Source: Pseudorhizobium flavum
GTDB taxonomy: Bacteria > Pseudomonadota > Alphaproteobacteria > Rhizobiales > Rhizobiaceae
Assembly: GCF_902502825.2 (NCBI RefSeq)
Contig: NZ_LR723670.1
Coordinates: forward strand, 62,001 to 126,000
DNA: 64,000 nt
Direction of reading: 5' to 3'
The notes under the pieces are model-generated. The model saw only the letters and a program-made list of their open reading frames with translations, made no database searches and was not told where the DNA came from. Made by a program: the position numbers and the translations under genes. Positions 1-8,644 of the stretch are shown piece after piece (positions within the stretch are counted from its first letter, which is position 1; every line of letters begins with the position of its first letter).

Positions 1-875
1 CGCAGTTCAGGTTCGGGGAAACCGCGCCCGGAGACGCGCGAGATCCCCGTAGTTTCCCAGGAGGAGATCGGCCGCGCCAAGTCAGGCCCTTCCTGAGCAC
101 AGCTGACGCTGTCGGGGATGGAGACCTCAAACCCCCAGTCGCGTCCCTTCTGCCACCCCTCCCGCGCCAGGTAGTTGGCAATCGACGCTAGGCTGTCAGG
201 CACGGAATTCCAGATATCGCGATGTCCGTCACGGTCAAAATCCACCGCATATTTCAGATAGCTCGATGGCAGAAACTGCGGTTGGCCGAGCGCTCCGGCC
301 CAGGAGCCCATCATCTTCGACGCGGTTATGTCGCCGCCCTCGATCATGTGCAGTGCTGCAACCAGTTCCGACCTGAACATCTCCTTGCGGGTCGACATGA
401 AGGCCTTCGTCGCCAGAACTTCGATCGCGGAATGGGGGAGCTTGGCGCGTCCGAAGCCGGATTCGCGGCCCCAGATGGCTATGATGACCTCGCCGGGAAC
501 GCCGTATGCTGCTTCGATCCGCTCCAGGGTTGTGCGATGCTGAGCGGCCAGGCTGCGTCCGGTGGCAGCCAGGCCCTGCAGGCGCTTCTCCGAGAAATAT
601 GTGCCTGGAGACGAGAACTCCGCCTGGCTCTGATCCTGGCTGGGGGGCGGCGTGCTGCCGGGCGGCACAAGGTCGGGAAGGTCCCAGTTGAGCGATACGC
701 CTTTGAATGCGCTGGCCATCGTCTTGTCCGAGATGCCGTTCTGCTTCGCTTCCGCCGACAGATCGCCGGCGATCCATCGCTGGAATTGCTTCTCCACCTC
801 TGCACGCGAGGCTGAGTGCGCCGCAGCGGGGAGCAGGGAGAGGAATAGAGCGGCAGCGAAAGCACATCGTCGCAT
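1..875 (-). CDS. Lytic murein transglycosylase, MltB/SLT_2 type (partial)
   Basis: The C-terminus lies beyond the left edge, so only the first ~291 codons are seen. Residues 1-22 form a signal peptide ending in an Ala-rich stretch. They are followed by an MltB-like catalytic region with the motif AIWGRESGFG, in which Glu138 is the expected catalytic acid, and later by MGSWAGALGQPQFLPSSY, typical of the family. Such enzymes cleave peptidoglycan glycan strands in the periplasm, leaving 1,6-anhydro-muramic ends. The start is set by a GGAGG six bases upstream of the ATG. The stop of recR's reading frame lies just upstream (9 bp), so the two genes may be cotranscribed. Confidence 0.85.
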   Translation of the reverse strand, partial: MRRCAFAAALFLSLLPAAAHSASRAEVEKQFQRWIAGDLSAEAKQNGISDKTMASAFKGVSLNWDLPDLVPPGSTPPPSQDQSQAEFSSPGTYFSEKRLQGLAATGRSLAAQHRTTLERIEAAYGVPGEVIIAIWGRESGFGRAKLPHSAIEVLATKAFMSTRKEMFRSELVAALHMIEGGDITASKMMGSWAGALGQPQFLPSSYLKYAVDFDRDGHRDIWNSVPDSLASIANYLAREGWQKGRDWGFEVSIPDSVSCAQEGPDLARPISSWETTGISRVSGRGFPEPEL

Positions 876-884
876 GGAACCTCC

Positions 885-1490
885 TCAGATCGCGGTTCGT
901 GCGCGAAGGGCAGCGGTCAGCGTCCCCTCGTCGAGATAGTCAAGCTCACCCCCTACGGGAACGCCATGGGCAAGCCGTGTGATCTTGACATCCAGGCCCG
1001 CGAGCTGATCGGTTATATAGTGTGCTGTCGTCTGTCCCTCGACGGTTGCGTTGACCGCAAGGATGATCTCCCGAACGCCGCCTTCGCTCACCCTTTCGAT
1101 CAGCGGGCGGATGTTGAGATCATCGGGACCGATGCCGTCCAGCGGCGAAAGGGTTCCGCCGAGCACGTGGTAGGCGGCGTTCATCGCCCCAGCGCGTTCC
1201 AATGCCCAGAGATCGGATACGTCTTCCACGACGATGATCATCGACTGGTCTCGGCGCGTATCGGTGCAGACGGTGCAGGGATCGACGGTATCGACGTTAC
1301 CGCAGCGCGAGCAAACCTTAACCTTGTCGTACGCCTCTCCCATGGCAAGCCCCAGCGGGCCGAGCAACTGTTCCTTCTTCTTGATCAGGTGAAGCGCCGC
1401 TCGCCGCGCCGAACGGGGTCCAAGGCCGGGGACCTTTGCCAGCAACTGGATGAGCTTTTCGATTTCGGGTCCGGTAACACGTTTTGCCAT
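885..1490 (-). CDS. recR: Recombination mediator protein RecR
   Basis: The 201-residue length is standard for RecR. An N-terminal helix-hairpin-helix (about residues 12-40) is followed by a zinc finger with Cys60, Cys63, Cys72 and Cys75, then a Toprim domain from about residue 83 and the conserved C-terminal [16 protein letters not shown] segment. RecR works with RecF and RecO to load RecA on gapped DNA. It lies downstream of ybaB and dnaX on the same strand with the MOSC gene inserted on the opposite strand, a variant of the common dnaX-ybaB-recR order. recF is also in this window. Confidence 0.97.
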   Translation of the reverse strand: MAKRVTGPEIEKLIQLLAKVPGLGPRSARRAALHLIKKKEQLLGPLGLAMGEAYDKVKVCSRCGNVDTVDPCTVCTDTRRDQSMIIVVEDVSDLWALERAGAMNAAYHVLGGTLSPLDGIGPDDLNIRPLIERVSEGGVREIILAVNATVEGQTTAHYITDQLAGLDVKITRLAHGVPVGGELDYLDEGTLTAALRARTAI

Positions 1491-1546
1491 GGGGGGCTTT
1501 TAGCTGATATCTCGACCGAACGGAATCGTAACAAGGGCCCCGGCCG

Positions 1547-2161
1547 ATGAAACTTGCCACCATCTGCCTGGGCCGGCCTGAAATCCTTCAGGGCAAGAGC
1601 TACAAGACCGGCATCAACAAGATAGCCGTCAACAGTCCGACGATGGTGGACAAGGCGGGCCTAGTCGGTGACTCGGTCTGCAACCGCAACCATCACGGAG
1701 GGCCGGACCAGGCAATTCTGCTGGAAGGCGAGCTGACGATGGCGTGGTGGTCCAGGCACATCGGTCGAGAGCTGCCGCCCGGGATCTTCGGGGAGAACCT
1801 TCGCATCGACGCGTTGGACGGACGCGACGTCTGCATCGGCGACCGGTTTGTCTTTGCAGAGGTGGTCTTGCAGGCAACGGCGCCGCGAATTCCCTGCGCG
1901 ACATTCGCGGCAAGGATGGGTGAGCATGACTTCGTCAGGCGATACTTGGCTGCCGGCCGCCCCGGCATTTATTGCCGCGTCCTGCGCGAAGGAGTTCTGG
2001 AGCCCGGGGAGGCGGTGCGGTTCGAGCCTTACGAAGGCGACAGGGTTCCAGTCGCGGATCTTCTTCCCGGGGCCGGCGAGCGGTTAAACCCGCCGGACCG
2101 GTTCCGGCTTCTGGCGCTGCCGATCGCGGAACGCTTGCGCAAACGGTACTCGACGGTCTGA
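1547..2161 (+). CDS. MOSC domain-containing protein (YiiM-like)
   Basis: The protein has 204 residues with a MOSC (molybdenum cofactor sulfurase C-terminal) fold. The signature GDSVCNRNHHGGPDQAI near residue 43 matches the family motif preceding the conserved Cys, and the C-terminal RLRKRY helix is also typical of YiiM-like proteins. MOSC proteins handle molybdenum cofactor-linked sulfur or N-hydroxylated substrates; the exact substrate here cannot be read. It is divergent from recR with a 56-bp gap and convergent with ybaB, whose end lies 4 bp away. Confidence 0.85.
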   Translation: MKLATICLGRPEILQGKSYKTGINKIAVNSPTMVDKAGLVGDSVCNRNHHGGPDQAILLEGELTMAWWSRHIGRELPPGIFGENLRIDALDGRDVCIGDRFVFAEVVLQATAPRIPCATFAARMGEHDFVRRYLAAGRPGIYCRVLREGVLEPGEAVRFEPYEGDRVPVADLLPGAGERLNPPDRFRLLALPIAERLRKRYSTV

Positions 2162-2165
2162 GCCC

Positions 2166-2489
2166 TCAGAAAGGCAGCTTCATTCCCGGCGGGATCGGCA
2201 GTCCGGCCGTCAGTTCCCTGGTCATGTCCGCCGCGGTGCTCTCCGCCTTCTTCTTGGCGTCCTGATGGGCAGCGACGATCAGGTCTTCCAGGATCTCGAC
2301 GTCATCTTCCTTGAAGAGCGATGGATCGATCTTGAGGCCGAGCATGTCGCCCTTGCCGTTCAGCCGGACCGTCACCAGGCCGCCACCTGACGTGCCCTGG
2401 ACTTCCAGTGCCGCGATGTCCGCCTGCACCTTCTCCATCTTGGCCTGCATTTCCTTGACCTTGCTCATCATGCCCATGATGTCGCGCAT
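2166..2489 (-). CDS. ybaB: YbaB/EbfC family nucleoid-associated protein
   Basis: The 107-residue protein begins with an amphipathic, Met/Lys-rich helix ([16 protein letters not shown]) and carries the family core [19 protein letters not shown]. YbaB/EbfC proteins are small dimeric DNA-binding proteins that coat the nucleoid. It starts 15 bp after the dnaX stop, so it is very likely translated from the same message; dnaX-ybaB-recR is a widespread replication and repair operon. Confidence 0.93.
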   Translation of the reverse strand: MRDIMGMMSKVKEMQAKMEKVQADIAALEVQGTSGGGLVTVRLNGKGDMLGLKIDPSLFKEDDVEILEDLIVAAHQDAKKKAESTAADMTRELTAGLPIPPGMKLPF

Positions 2490-2504
2490 CGTCTTTTCCT
2501 TCTC

Positions 2505-4376
2505 TTATAGCTCGATGTCGTCGCCGGGCAGGATGTCGCCCTCGGCGGATTCTGCGGCAGCCGGTGCCGCGAGGTCCTCACTCCCTGGATCGTCGTCGAC
2601 GACACGGATGCGAACGTCGGTAATGCGAGCACCGGGAAACTGTGCGAGGATGGCCGCAACATCCGGATCGGCCCGGGCGTCGGTGAGCCGTGCCTCGCGG
2701 GCATTGGCGTCCGCTTCGACGAGTGTCGCCTCGCCGGCCTCGTTACTCAGGCTGACGACCCAGTGGATGCCGGTCCAATCCTTAAGCTTTACACCGAGTT
2801 CACCGGGGAGCGTCGCTGGCCCGCCCTCGCTCATGCGCATGTCCAGCCGACCCGGCTCTAGCTTCACAAGCCGCACGAAGTTCCGCACCAGAGCCTTCAG
2901 CCTCGGGTCGCGGTTCTTCGAGCAGAGGTCGACGATGTCCTGCAACGAGTTGACGGCGACGGTCGAAGCCGGCTTCTCCGCCGGCAGCTCCTCTGTTCGG
3001 CCCACGGGCAGTTCGCGTGGTTCAGAGCTAGGCACGGCCTTCAGCATTGCGGTGGGCCCGCCGGCCGGCGCGCGAGCGGCGGGCGACATGACCGAGCCCT
3101 GGGCGTTGAGCGGCGGTTGCAAGCTTGCCCGAACGCTCCCGCCGCCACTGCCGGAGGGTGCCAGACTGCGGCCTTCGCCATTGCCGAGTTCCCCGAGACG
3201 TCTCGCGGCGTCCTCGGGTGCGGGAAGATGGGCGGCATGCGTCAGCCGGATCAGCACCATTTCCGTGGCGCCGGCAGGTCTGGATGAGTTCTCGGCCTCC
3301 GGGATGCCCTTCAGCAGCATCTGCCAGATGCGCGACAGGGTGCTGACGGCAACCGAGTACGCGAACTCTTGCCCGCGAACCCGCTCGACCTCGCTCAGCG
3401 ACGGATCCTGCGCCGCCTCCGGGATGTACTTGATGCGGGTGACGAGATGCGTGAAGTCGGCGAGGTCCGTCAGCACCACGACCGGATTGGCCCCGGCCTG
3501 ATACTGGGACTCGAACTCGCCAAGTGCTGCCGTCACGTCGCCGCGGATCACATGCTCGAAGAGATCGACGATGCGCGCCCTGTCGGCAAGGCCCAGCATT
3601 CCGCGGACGGTCTCGGCCTCGACCCGTCCACCCCCATGCGCGATCGCCTGGTCGAGCAGCGAAAGGCCGTCGCGCGCAGAGCCTTCGGCTGCCCGTGCGA
3701 TCATCGACAGGGCTTCGGCATCTGCGACGATGCCTTCCTTCTCCAGGATGGTGGTGAACAGGCCGACGAGATCGGCAGCGCTGATGCGGCGCAGGTCGAA
3801 GCGCTGGCAACGAGACAGTACCGTGATCGGGACCTTGCGGATTTCCGTCGTCGCGAAGATGAACTTCACATGCTCCGGCGGCTCTTCCAGCGTCTTCAGC
3901 AGACCGTTGAAGGCCTGTGTGGATAGCATATGGACTTCGTCGATGATGTAGACCTTGTAGCGCGCCGAAACCGGCCGGTAGCGCACCTGTTCGATGATCT
4001 CGCGGATGTCGTCGATCCCGGTATGGGACGCGGCGTCCATCTCGATGACGTCCACATGCCGGCCTTCCATGATGGCCTGGCAATGCTCTCCCGGAATGCG
4101 AAGGTCGATCGTCGGCTGGTCGATCTCGGGCGTCCGATAATTCAGCGCGCGCGCCAGAATGCGCGCGGTCGTCGTCTTGCCGACACCACGGACCCCGGTC
4201 AGCATATAGGCTTGCGCGATCCGGCCCGTCTCGAAGGCGTTGGTGAGCGTACGAACCATCGGCTCCTGGCCGACCATAAGATCGGAGAAGTCCTTCGGGC
4301 GATACTTTCGCGCCAGCACCCGGTAGCCGCTACCGGGTGGAGGAAATGATTTGGAGATGGGCCCGGTGTCGTTCAT
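2505..4376 (-). CDS. dnaX: DNA polymerase III tau/gamma subunit
   Basis: The 623-residue clamp-loader ATPase has Walker A GVRGVGKTT (residues 61-69), Walker B DEVH (146-149), sensor motif FIFATTE and an SRC motif (188-190), then gamma domains and a variable tau-like tail. I start at MNDTGP because a longer reading frame would run through the 4.5S RNA gene. The zinc module between Walker A and B, which carries four Cys in E. coli, keeps only one (Cys99 in PGEHC), so zinc binding is probably lost. I saw no A-rich slippery heptamer for a gamma-type frameshift. It is followed by ybaB. Confidence 0.95.
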   Translation of the reverse strand: MNDTGPISKSFPPPGSGYRVLARKYRPKDFSDLMVGQEPMVRTLTNAFETGRIAQAYMLTGVRGVGKTTTARILARALNYRTPEIDQPTIDLRIPGEHCQAIMEGRHVDVIEMDAASHTGIDDIREIIEQVRYRPVSARYKVYIIDEVHMLSTQAFNGLLKTLEEPPEHVKFIFATTEIRKVPITVLSRCQRFDLRRISAADLVGLFTTILEKEGIVADAEALSMIARAAEGSARDGLSLLDQAIAHGGGRVEAETVRGMLGLADRARIVDLFEHVIRGDVTAALGEFESQYQAGANPVVVLTDLADFTHLVTRIKYIPEAAQDPSLSEVERVRGQEFAYSVAVSTLSRIWQMLLKGIPEAENSSRPAGATEMVLIRLTHAAHLPAPEDAARRLGELGNGEGRSLAPSGSGGGSVRASLQPPLNAQGSVMSPAARAPAGGPTAMLKAVPSSEPRELPVGRTEELPAEKPASTVAVNSLQDIVDLCSKNRDPRLKALVRNFVRLVKLEPGRLDMRMSEGGPATLPGELGVKLKDWTGIHWVVSLSNEAGEATLVEADANAREARLTDARADPDVAAILAQFPGARITDVRIRVVDDDPGSEDLAAPAAAESAEGDILPGDDIEL

Positions 4377-4444
4377 GCGCCTGCCAGCCTTCGCGGGCCG
4401 TTCCAGCCTCTTGACCGGACCGGAAGCTGACCAAGATGGTAGAG

Positions 4445-4545
4445 GGTGGGAGGCTGGCACGGCGACCCGTGCCGGGCTCGTTAGGGCTGCTTCCTTCCGG
4501 ACCTGACCCGGTTGGCGAGTGGCTCGTCCACCACCAACCTCCCGC
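4445..4545 (-). ncRNA. ffs: 4.5S signal recognition particle RNA
   Basis: Read on the minus strand, the region contains the invariant SRP core GGTCAGGTCCGGAAGGAAGC followed by AGCC, the GGAA tetraloop and asymmetric bulge bound by Ffh. The 5' end GGGAGGTTGG pairs with the 3' end CCAGCCTCCC to close the hairpin. The length of about 100 nt suits the short bacterial SRP RNA. The gene lies immediately upstream of dnaX. Ends are approximate by a few bases. Confidence 0.93.
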
Positions 4546-4629
4546 CGCACATATCGGCAATAACACTCGCAAATGCAAGCCAAGCCTGTAAAAAACTGCT
4601 AGGGTTGAACGTCGACGGAGGAACGCGAC

Positions 4630-5034
4630 TTGAGGCAATTCACGCTGGACGAGAGGCTGGAGCGCGATTCGGAGCTGGTGACGGTTCTCGGCCTGTGCCA
4701 GCTTCGCCTGATGAAGGACCGTCGATGGCCCTGGCTTGTGCTTGTCCCGCAACGCGAAGGCATCAGCGAGATCTTCGAACTCACACCGCTCGACCAGACG
4801 CTTCTGACCTTCGAGACCAATGCGGTGGCCGCAGCTTTGAAGAAGGCGACCGCCGCCCGAAAGATCAATGTCGGCGCCCTCGGTAACGTCGTCGCCCAGT
4901 TGCATGTCCACATTGTCGCACGCAACGAAGGCGATCCCAACTGGCCCGGACCCATCTGGGGCCATGGCACTCCCGAACCGTACGAGAACGGCGCGGAAAA
5001 CAGACTTCTCCAGACGCTGATTGAAGCCCTCTGA
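4630..5034 (+). CDS. HIT domain protein
   Basis: The 134-residue protein has a HIT (histidine triad) fold: LRLMKDRRWPWLVLVPQR near residue 25 and QLHVHIVAR at 90-98, followed by a WPGPIWG segment found in one proteobacterial HIT subfamily. His92 and His94 are present, but the third triad position is Ala97 in place of His, so hydrolase activity may be altered. The TTG start is chosen because GGAGGA lies 7-8 bases upstream. The gene ends two bases before the nudC ATG, implying coupling. Confidence 0.85.
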   Translation: MRQFTLDERLERDSELVTVLGLCQLRLMKDRRWPWLVLVPQREGISEIFELTPLDQTLLTFETNAVAAALKKATAARKINVGALGNVVAQLHVHIVARNEGDPNWPGPIWGHGTPEPYENGAENRLLQTLIEAL

Positions 5035-5035
5035 C

Positions 5036-5992
5036 ATGACCGGTTCCCTTTTCGACACGAATGCACCGCATCCGGAAGCCAGCAATCTCACCGCCTTCTC
5101 CGGGAATACGCTGGATCGCAGGTCCGAGTACCGGGAGGAGAACTGCCTGGAGGAGGCTCTGAAGGTGGATGGGACGCACCTGCTTGCCTTCACCGGGAGC
5201 CGGCTGATCCTGAAGCATGACGGTCAGGTGCTGGATCCGCTGTTTGCTGCCTACGAACTCATGGAGTTCCAGCCGGATTTCGACAATGCTGTCCTGCTCG
5301 GCTATTGCGAGAATGGCGAGCCTCGGATCGCCGTACCGGTCGGGGTGGCAGCGGACGACCTTGCCGCTCACTTCAAGCCGACAGAGGCGCGTGCGCTCTA
5401 TCGGGACGGGCTTCTGGATGTGGAATTGCTCGGCCAGGCGGCCCAGGCGGCAGCCTTGATCAACTGGAATGCGACCAACCGCTACTGCGGCAAGTGCGGG
5501 GCGGCGACCGAGAGCCGGATCGGCGGGTATCGGCGCGTCTGCAGTGCCTGCGGGCACATGACCTTTCCGCGTACTGATCCCGTCGTGATCATGCTCATCA
5601 TCGACGAGCAGCGCGACCGCTGCCTTCTCGGTCGCAGCCATCATTTCCAGGAGGGGATGTATTCCTGTCTCGCCGGGTTCGTCGAGCCGGGTGAAACGAT
5701 CGAACACGCGGTTCGTCGGGAGACTTTCGAGGAGTCGGGCATTCGCATCGGGCGCGTCCGCTATCACGCGTCGCAGCCCTGGCCCATGCCGCATTCGCTG
5801 ATGATTGGCTGCTATGCGGAAGCAACATCGACCGAGATCAAGATCGATCAGCAGGAGATCGCCGACTGCCGGTGGTTTTCACGAGAGGACGTTGGGCGCA
5901 TCCTGGAAGGTCAGCCGGGAGATGGTTTCTTTGCGCCTCCGGCAGGTGCGATCGCTCATCGGCTGATCCGCGACTGGGTCGACTGGCCCTAG
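5036..5992 (+). CDS. nudC: NAD(+) diphosphatase / NADH pyrophosphatase NudC
   Basis: The 318-residue enzyme has a four-Cys zinc ribbon (Cys151, 154, 169, 172), a Nudix box at 214-236 (GFVEPGE...REtfEESG) and the NADH-specific motif SQPWPMPHS at 246-254. It hydrolyses NADH, NAD or NAD-capped RNA 5' ends to NMN(H) plus AMP. ATG at 5036 was taken over an in-frame TTG 15 bases earlier because the ATG lies just after the HIT gene stop. It converges on pheA with a 4-bp gap. Confidence 0.94.
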   Translation: MTGSLFDTNAPHPEASNLTAFSGNTLDRRSEYREENCLEEALKVDGTHLLAFTGSRLILKHDGQVLDPLFAAYELMEFQPDFDNAVLLGYCENGEPRIAVPVGVAADDLAAHFKPTEARALYRDGLLDVELLGQAAQAAALINWNATNRYCGKCGAATESRIGGYRRVCSACGHMTFPRTDPVVIMLIIDEQRDRCLLGRSHHFQEGMYSCLAGFVEPGETIEHAVRRETFEESGIRIGRVRYHASQPWPMPHSLMIGCYAEATSTEIKIDQQEIADCRWFSREDVGRILEGQPGDGFFAPPAGAIAHRLIRDWVDWP

Positions 5993-5996
5993 GAGG

Positions 5997-6860
5997 TCAG
6001 TGCTTCTGCAGCGCCCCGCGCATCGGATGACCCTTGTAGACACCGAGGATGCGGACCTTCTCGGAGAAGAACCGCAACTCCTCGAGTGCCCGTCGCACCG
6101 CCGCGTCGTCGGGATGGCCTTCGATGTCCGCATAGAATTGGGTAGCGACGAACTTGCCGCCCAACTGGTAGCTCTCCAGCTTCGTCATGTTGACACCGTT
6201 GGTGGCAAATCCACCCATGGCCTTGTAGAGGGCGGCCGGGATGTTGCGGACGTTGAAGACGAAGGTGGTGACGATGATCTCGGATTCGTCCTCCCGCTTC
6301 GCCCAGTGCTCGTCCCGTGAGAGAACGACGAAACGCGTCACGTTATTCTCGGTGTCCTCGACATTCTCGGCCAGGATGTCGAGACCATAGAGATCGGCGG
6401 CAAGCCGCGGGGCGAGGGCGGCCATGGTCCGGTCTCCCTTCTCGGCCACCAGCTTGGCGGCACCGGCGGTGTCGCCCGCAACGACTGCTTTCCAGCCGTT
6501 GGAGCGTATGATCTTGCGGCACTGGCCGAGGGCGTGGATGTGGCTGTGCACCGTCCGCACTTCTTCCCGCGTAACGCCCGGCAGCACCATGAGCTGGAAG
6601 CGGATCGGCATGAAATACTCGCCGATGATGTGCAGCCGCGATTCCGGCAGGAGATAGTGGATGTCGGCAACCCGCCCTGCGATCGTATTCTCGATCGGGA
6701 TCATTGCCAGATCCGCCTCTCCGCTCTCCAGCGCCACGAAGGCGTCCTCGAAGGTCGGGCAGGGGAGCGGCTGCATGGACGGGAACATGTCCCGGCATGC
6801 CATGTCGGAATTGGCGCCGAAGTCGCCCTGGAAGGCGATCCTGTTGGTGGTCTGGGTCAT
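5997..6860 (-). CDS. pheA: Prephenate dehydratase
   Basis: This is a monofunctional 287-residue dehydratase that turns prephenate into phenylpyruvate for phenylalanine synthesis. The PDT domain covers residues 6-182 with the catalytic TRF at 175-177 and IPIENTIAGRV near 54. A regulatory ACT domain follows (about 198-275), with GVNMTKLESYQ in place of the commoner ESRP allosteric motif. There is no chorismate mutase domain. It starts 12 bp after the kdsB stop and is probably in the same operon. Confidence 0.96.
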   Translation of the reverse strand: MTQTTNRIAFQGDFGANSDMACRDMFPSMQPLPCPTFEDAFVALESGEADLAMIPIENTIAGRVADIHYLLPESRLHIIGEYFMPIRFQLMVLPGVTREEVRTVHSHIHALGQCRKIIRSNGWKAVVAGDTAGAAKLVAEKGDRTMAALAPRLAADLYGLDILAENVEDTENNVTRFVVLSRDEHWAKREDESEIIVTTFVFNVRNIPAALYKAMGGFATNGVNMTKLESYQLGGKFVATQFYADIEGHPDDAAVRRALEELRFFSEKVRILGVYKGHPMRGALQKH

Positions 6861-6872
6861 GGAGAAAGCGCC

Positions 6873-7628
6873 TCAGGAAGAGCGGCTGGAGAGAATTGCA
6901 CGAGCCTTTTCAAGATCGGCCGGAGTATCGACACCGAGCGGAACCGAGTCAACGATTTCAACGTCGATGCGCATGCCGGCTTCGAGAGCCCGCAACTGTT
7001 CGAGCGACTCACGCTTCTCGAGTACGGACGGTCCAAGCGAAACGAACCGCTCCAGTGCCTTCCGGCGGTACGCATAAAGCCCGATGTGATGGTAGAGCGG
7101 ACCCGGCCCGTGCGGTGCCGTGGCACGCGTGAAATAAAGCGCCCGCAGCCGTGTCGGCGAAAGCGGCGAACCGACAACCTTGACCACATTGGGGTTCGTC
7201 TTCTCGTGTTCGTCGGAGATTTCCACCGTCAGTGTGGCGATGTCGACGCTGGAGTTCTCCAGGGGACGGAGGGCAGCGCGCACGGATTCTGGCTCGATGG
7301 TCGGCAGGTCTCCCTGCACGTTGACGACCACGTCGATTTTTCCATCCGGGTCCGCCTTCTGGACGGCCTCGAAGATCCGGTCGGAGCCCGACTGGTGGTC
7401 GCCTCGGGTCATGACGACCTCGAAGCCCGCCGCCTCGACTGCATCATATGTGTCCTGATGGTCCACCGCGACGATGATCCGGCCCACATCGGCCTCCCGC
7501 GCACGCCTTGCGACCTGGACGATCATCGGGAGGCCCGCGATGTCTGCTAGCGGCTTTCCGGGCAGCCGGGTCGAGGCCATACGCGCAGGGATGAGCACCA
7601 GCGTCCGCTCATTGGCAATATTGGTCAT
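6873..7628 (-). CDS. kdsB: 3-deoxy-manno-octulosonate cytidylyltransferase (CMP-Kdo synthetase)
   Basis: The 251-residue cytosolic enzyme activates Kdo with CTP for lipopolysaccharide inner core synthesis. It begins with the nucleotide-binding motif [18 protein letters not shown] and has [11 protein letters not shown] near residue 94 and the C-terminal [12 protein letters not shown]. It heads the kdsB-pheA pair. Its promoter must lie in the 148-bp divergent gap shared with the cytochrome c gene. Confidence 0.96.
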   Translation of the reverse strand: MTNIANERTLVLIPARMASTRLPGKPLADIAGLPMIVQVARRAREADVGRIIVAVDHQDTYDAVEAAGFEVVMTRGDHQSGSDRIFEAVQKADPDGKIDVVVNVQGDLPTIEPESVRAALRPLENSSVDIATLTVEISDEHEKTNPNVVKVVGSPLSPTRLRALYFTRATAPHGPGPLYHHIGLYAYRRKALERFVSLGPSVLEKRESLEQLRALEAGMRIDVEIVDSVPLGVDTPADLEKARAILSSRSS

Positions 7629-7657
7629 GAAAGGCCTTCAAAAGCGCGTTGATCAGT

Positions 7658-7687
7658 GTCAAAAAGTCTCACGCGCTGCCGTATAAT
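7658..7687 (+). promoter_or_regulatory. Candidate sigma-70 promoter for cycM
   Basis: A perfect -10 TATAAT lies at 7682-7687 with a weak -35 GTCAAA 18 bases upstream, in the gap between divergent kdsB and the cytochrome c gene, about 90 bases before the cycM ATG. Only the -10 box is strong. Confidence 0.4.
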
Positions 7688-7776
7688 CGTGTTGCAACCG
7701 TAAAGCAAAAGACATAGGTTCCGCGCGATTTCAAGATGGCCCGCCTGTACCCCGGCGGTTGCAAGGGAGCGTTTGC

Positions 7777-8559
7777 ATGAACTCGTACGTGAACATGGCG
7801 GTAGGAGCCTTTCTTGCCACCGTTTTCGTGATGATGACGGTTTCGATTGCGTCCGACGGAATCTGGCACTCGGAAGTTCCGGAACAGGCAGGCTTTGCCA
7901 TTATCGCCGCGGAAACCGGTGGTGAGGAGGGCGGCGCCGAGGAAGAAGCTGCCGTGCCGATCGCGACCCTCCTGGCCAGCGCCGACGCTGCAGCCGGAGA
8001 GTCTTCGTTCAAGAAGTGTGCGAGCTGTCACACCGCCGATCAGGGCGGCGCCAACAAGGTTGGGCCCGGCCTTTGGGACGTTGTAAATAGGCCGATCGCT
8101 TCGCACGAAGGCTTCAGCTATTCGGCAGCGATGAAGGATTTTTCTGAGGGCGGTTCTGTCGTCTGGGATTACGATCATCTCAACGGCTTCCTGCTGGCGC
8201 CGAAGCAGCACGTTCCTGGTACGGCCATGGGCTTTGCCGGCCTGAAGAAGGACGACGAACGGGCGAACGTCATTGCCTACCTGCGGTCGCTGTCTGACAA
8301 CCCGGCTCCGCTGCCGGAGGCTGAAGCCGCTCCCGCCGAGGGTGAAGCCGCTGCTCCCGCTGCTGAAGGTGCTGCTCCTGCCGCGGACGCTCCTGCCGCT
8401 GGCGAAGGTGAAGCCGCTGCTCCGGCCGAAGCTCCTGCCGCTCCGGCTGCCGAGGCGCCGGCTACCGAAGGTGCGGCACCTGCAGCCGAAGCGCCGGCCG
8501 CTCCTGCCGCGGAAGAGCCAGCGCCTGTAGGCCAGCAACCTGCACCGGCCAACAACTAA
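7777..8559 (+). CDS. cycM: Membrane-anchored class I cytochrome c with Ala/Pro-rich tail
   Basis: The 260-residue protein has an N-terminal uncleaved membrane anchor (about 7-25), an acidic linker, a class I heme domain with CASCH at 81-85 and a Met axial ligand at 151 (PGTAMGFAG), then an Ala/Pro/Glu low-complexity tail from about 175 to the end. CycM-type cytochromes carry electrons from the bc1 complex to the terminal oxidase. The ATG is preferred over an upstream TTG because AAGGGAG sits just before it. The tail of about 85 residues is longer than I expect for CycM. Its position next to kdsB/pheA is typical of rhizobia. Confidence 0.85.
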   Translation: MNSYVNMAVGAFLATVFVMMTVSIASDGIWHSEVPEQAGFAIIAAETGGEEGGAEEEAAVPIATLLASADAAAGESSFKKCASCHTADQGGANKVGPGLWDVVNRPIASHEGFSYSAAMKDFSEGGSVVWDYDHLNGFLLAPKQHVPGTAMGFAGLKKDDERANVIAYLRSLSDNPAPLPEAEAAPAEGEAAAPAAEGAAPAADAPAAGEGEAAAPAEAPAAPAAEAPATEGAAPAAEAPAAPAAEEPAPVGQQPAPANN

Positions 8560-8584
8560 CTCTCTTTCACCAGAGATCGTTCGA

Positions 8585-8609
8585 AGCCCGGCCTTGAGCC
8601 GGGCTTTTT
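8585..8609 (+). terminator. Rho-independent terminator after cycM
   Basis: AGCCCGGC and GCCGGGCT form an 8-bp stem with a CTTGA loop, directly followed by a run of T on the plus strand. It lies 25 bases after the cycM stop. Confidence 0.85.
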
Positions 8610-8644
8610 CGTTGCAACCCGATCTCCGCCCTGTGATTGCTCGC

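Noticed and set aside
2311..3501. 396-codon ORF opposite dnaX
   Set aside because: Ser/Arg-rich composition typical of an antisense shadow; dnaX is certain.
2505..4376. Programmed -1 frameshift site in dnaX
   Set aside because: I saw no A-rich slippery heptamer with a following hairpin in the coding strand.
4377..4583. N-terminal extension of dnaX by about 69 codons
   Set aside because: It runs through the 4.5S RNA gene and has no family similarity; the clamp-loader sequence begins after MNDTGP.
8299..8556. Repeated GCTCCTGCCGCT-like units as a CRISPR or satellite
   Set aside because: They encode an in-frame Ala/Pro tail, without regular spacers or exact repeats.
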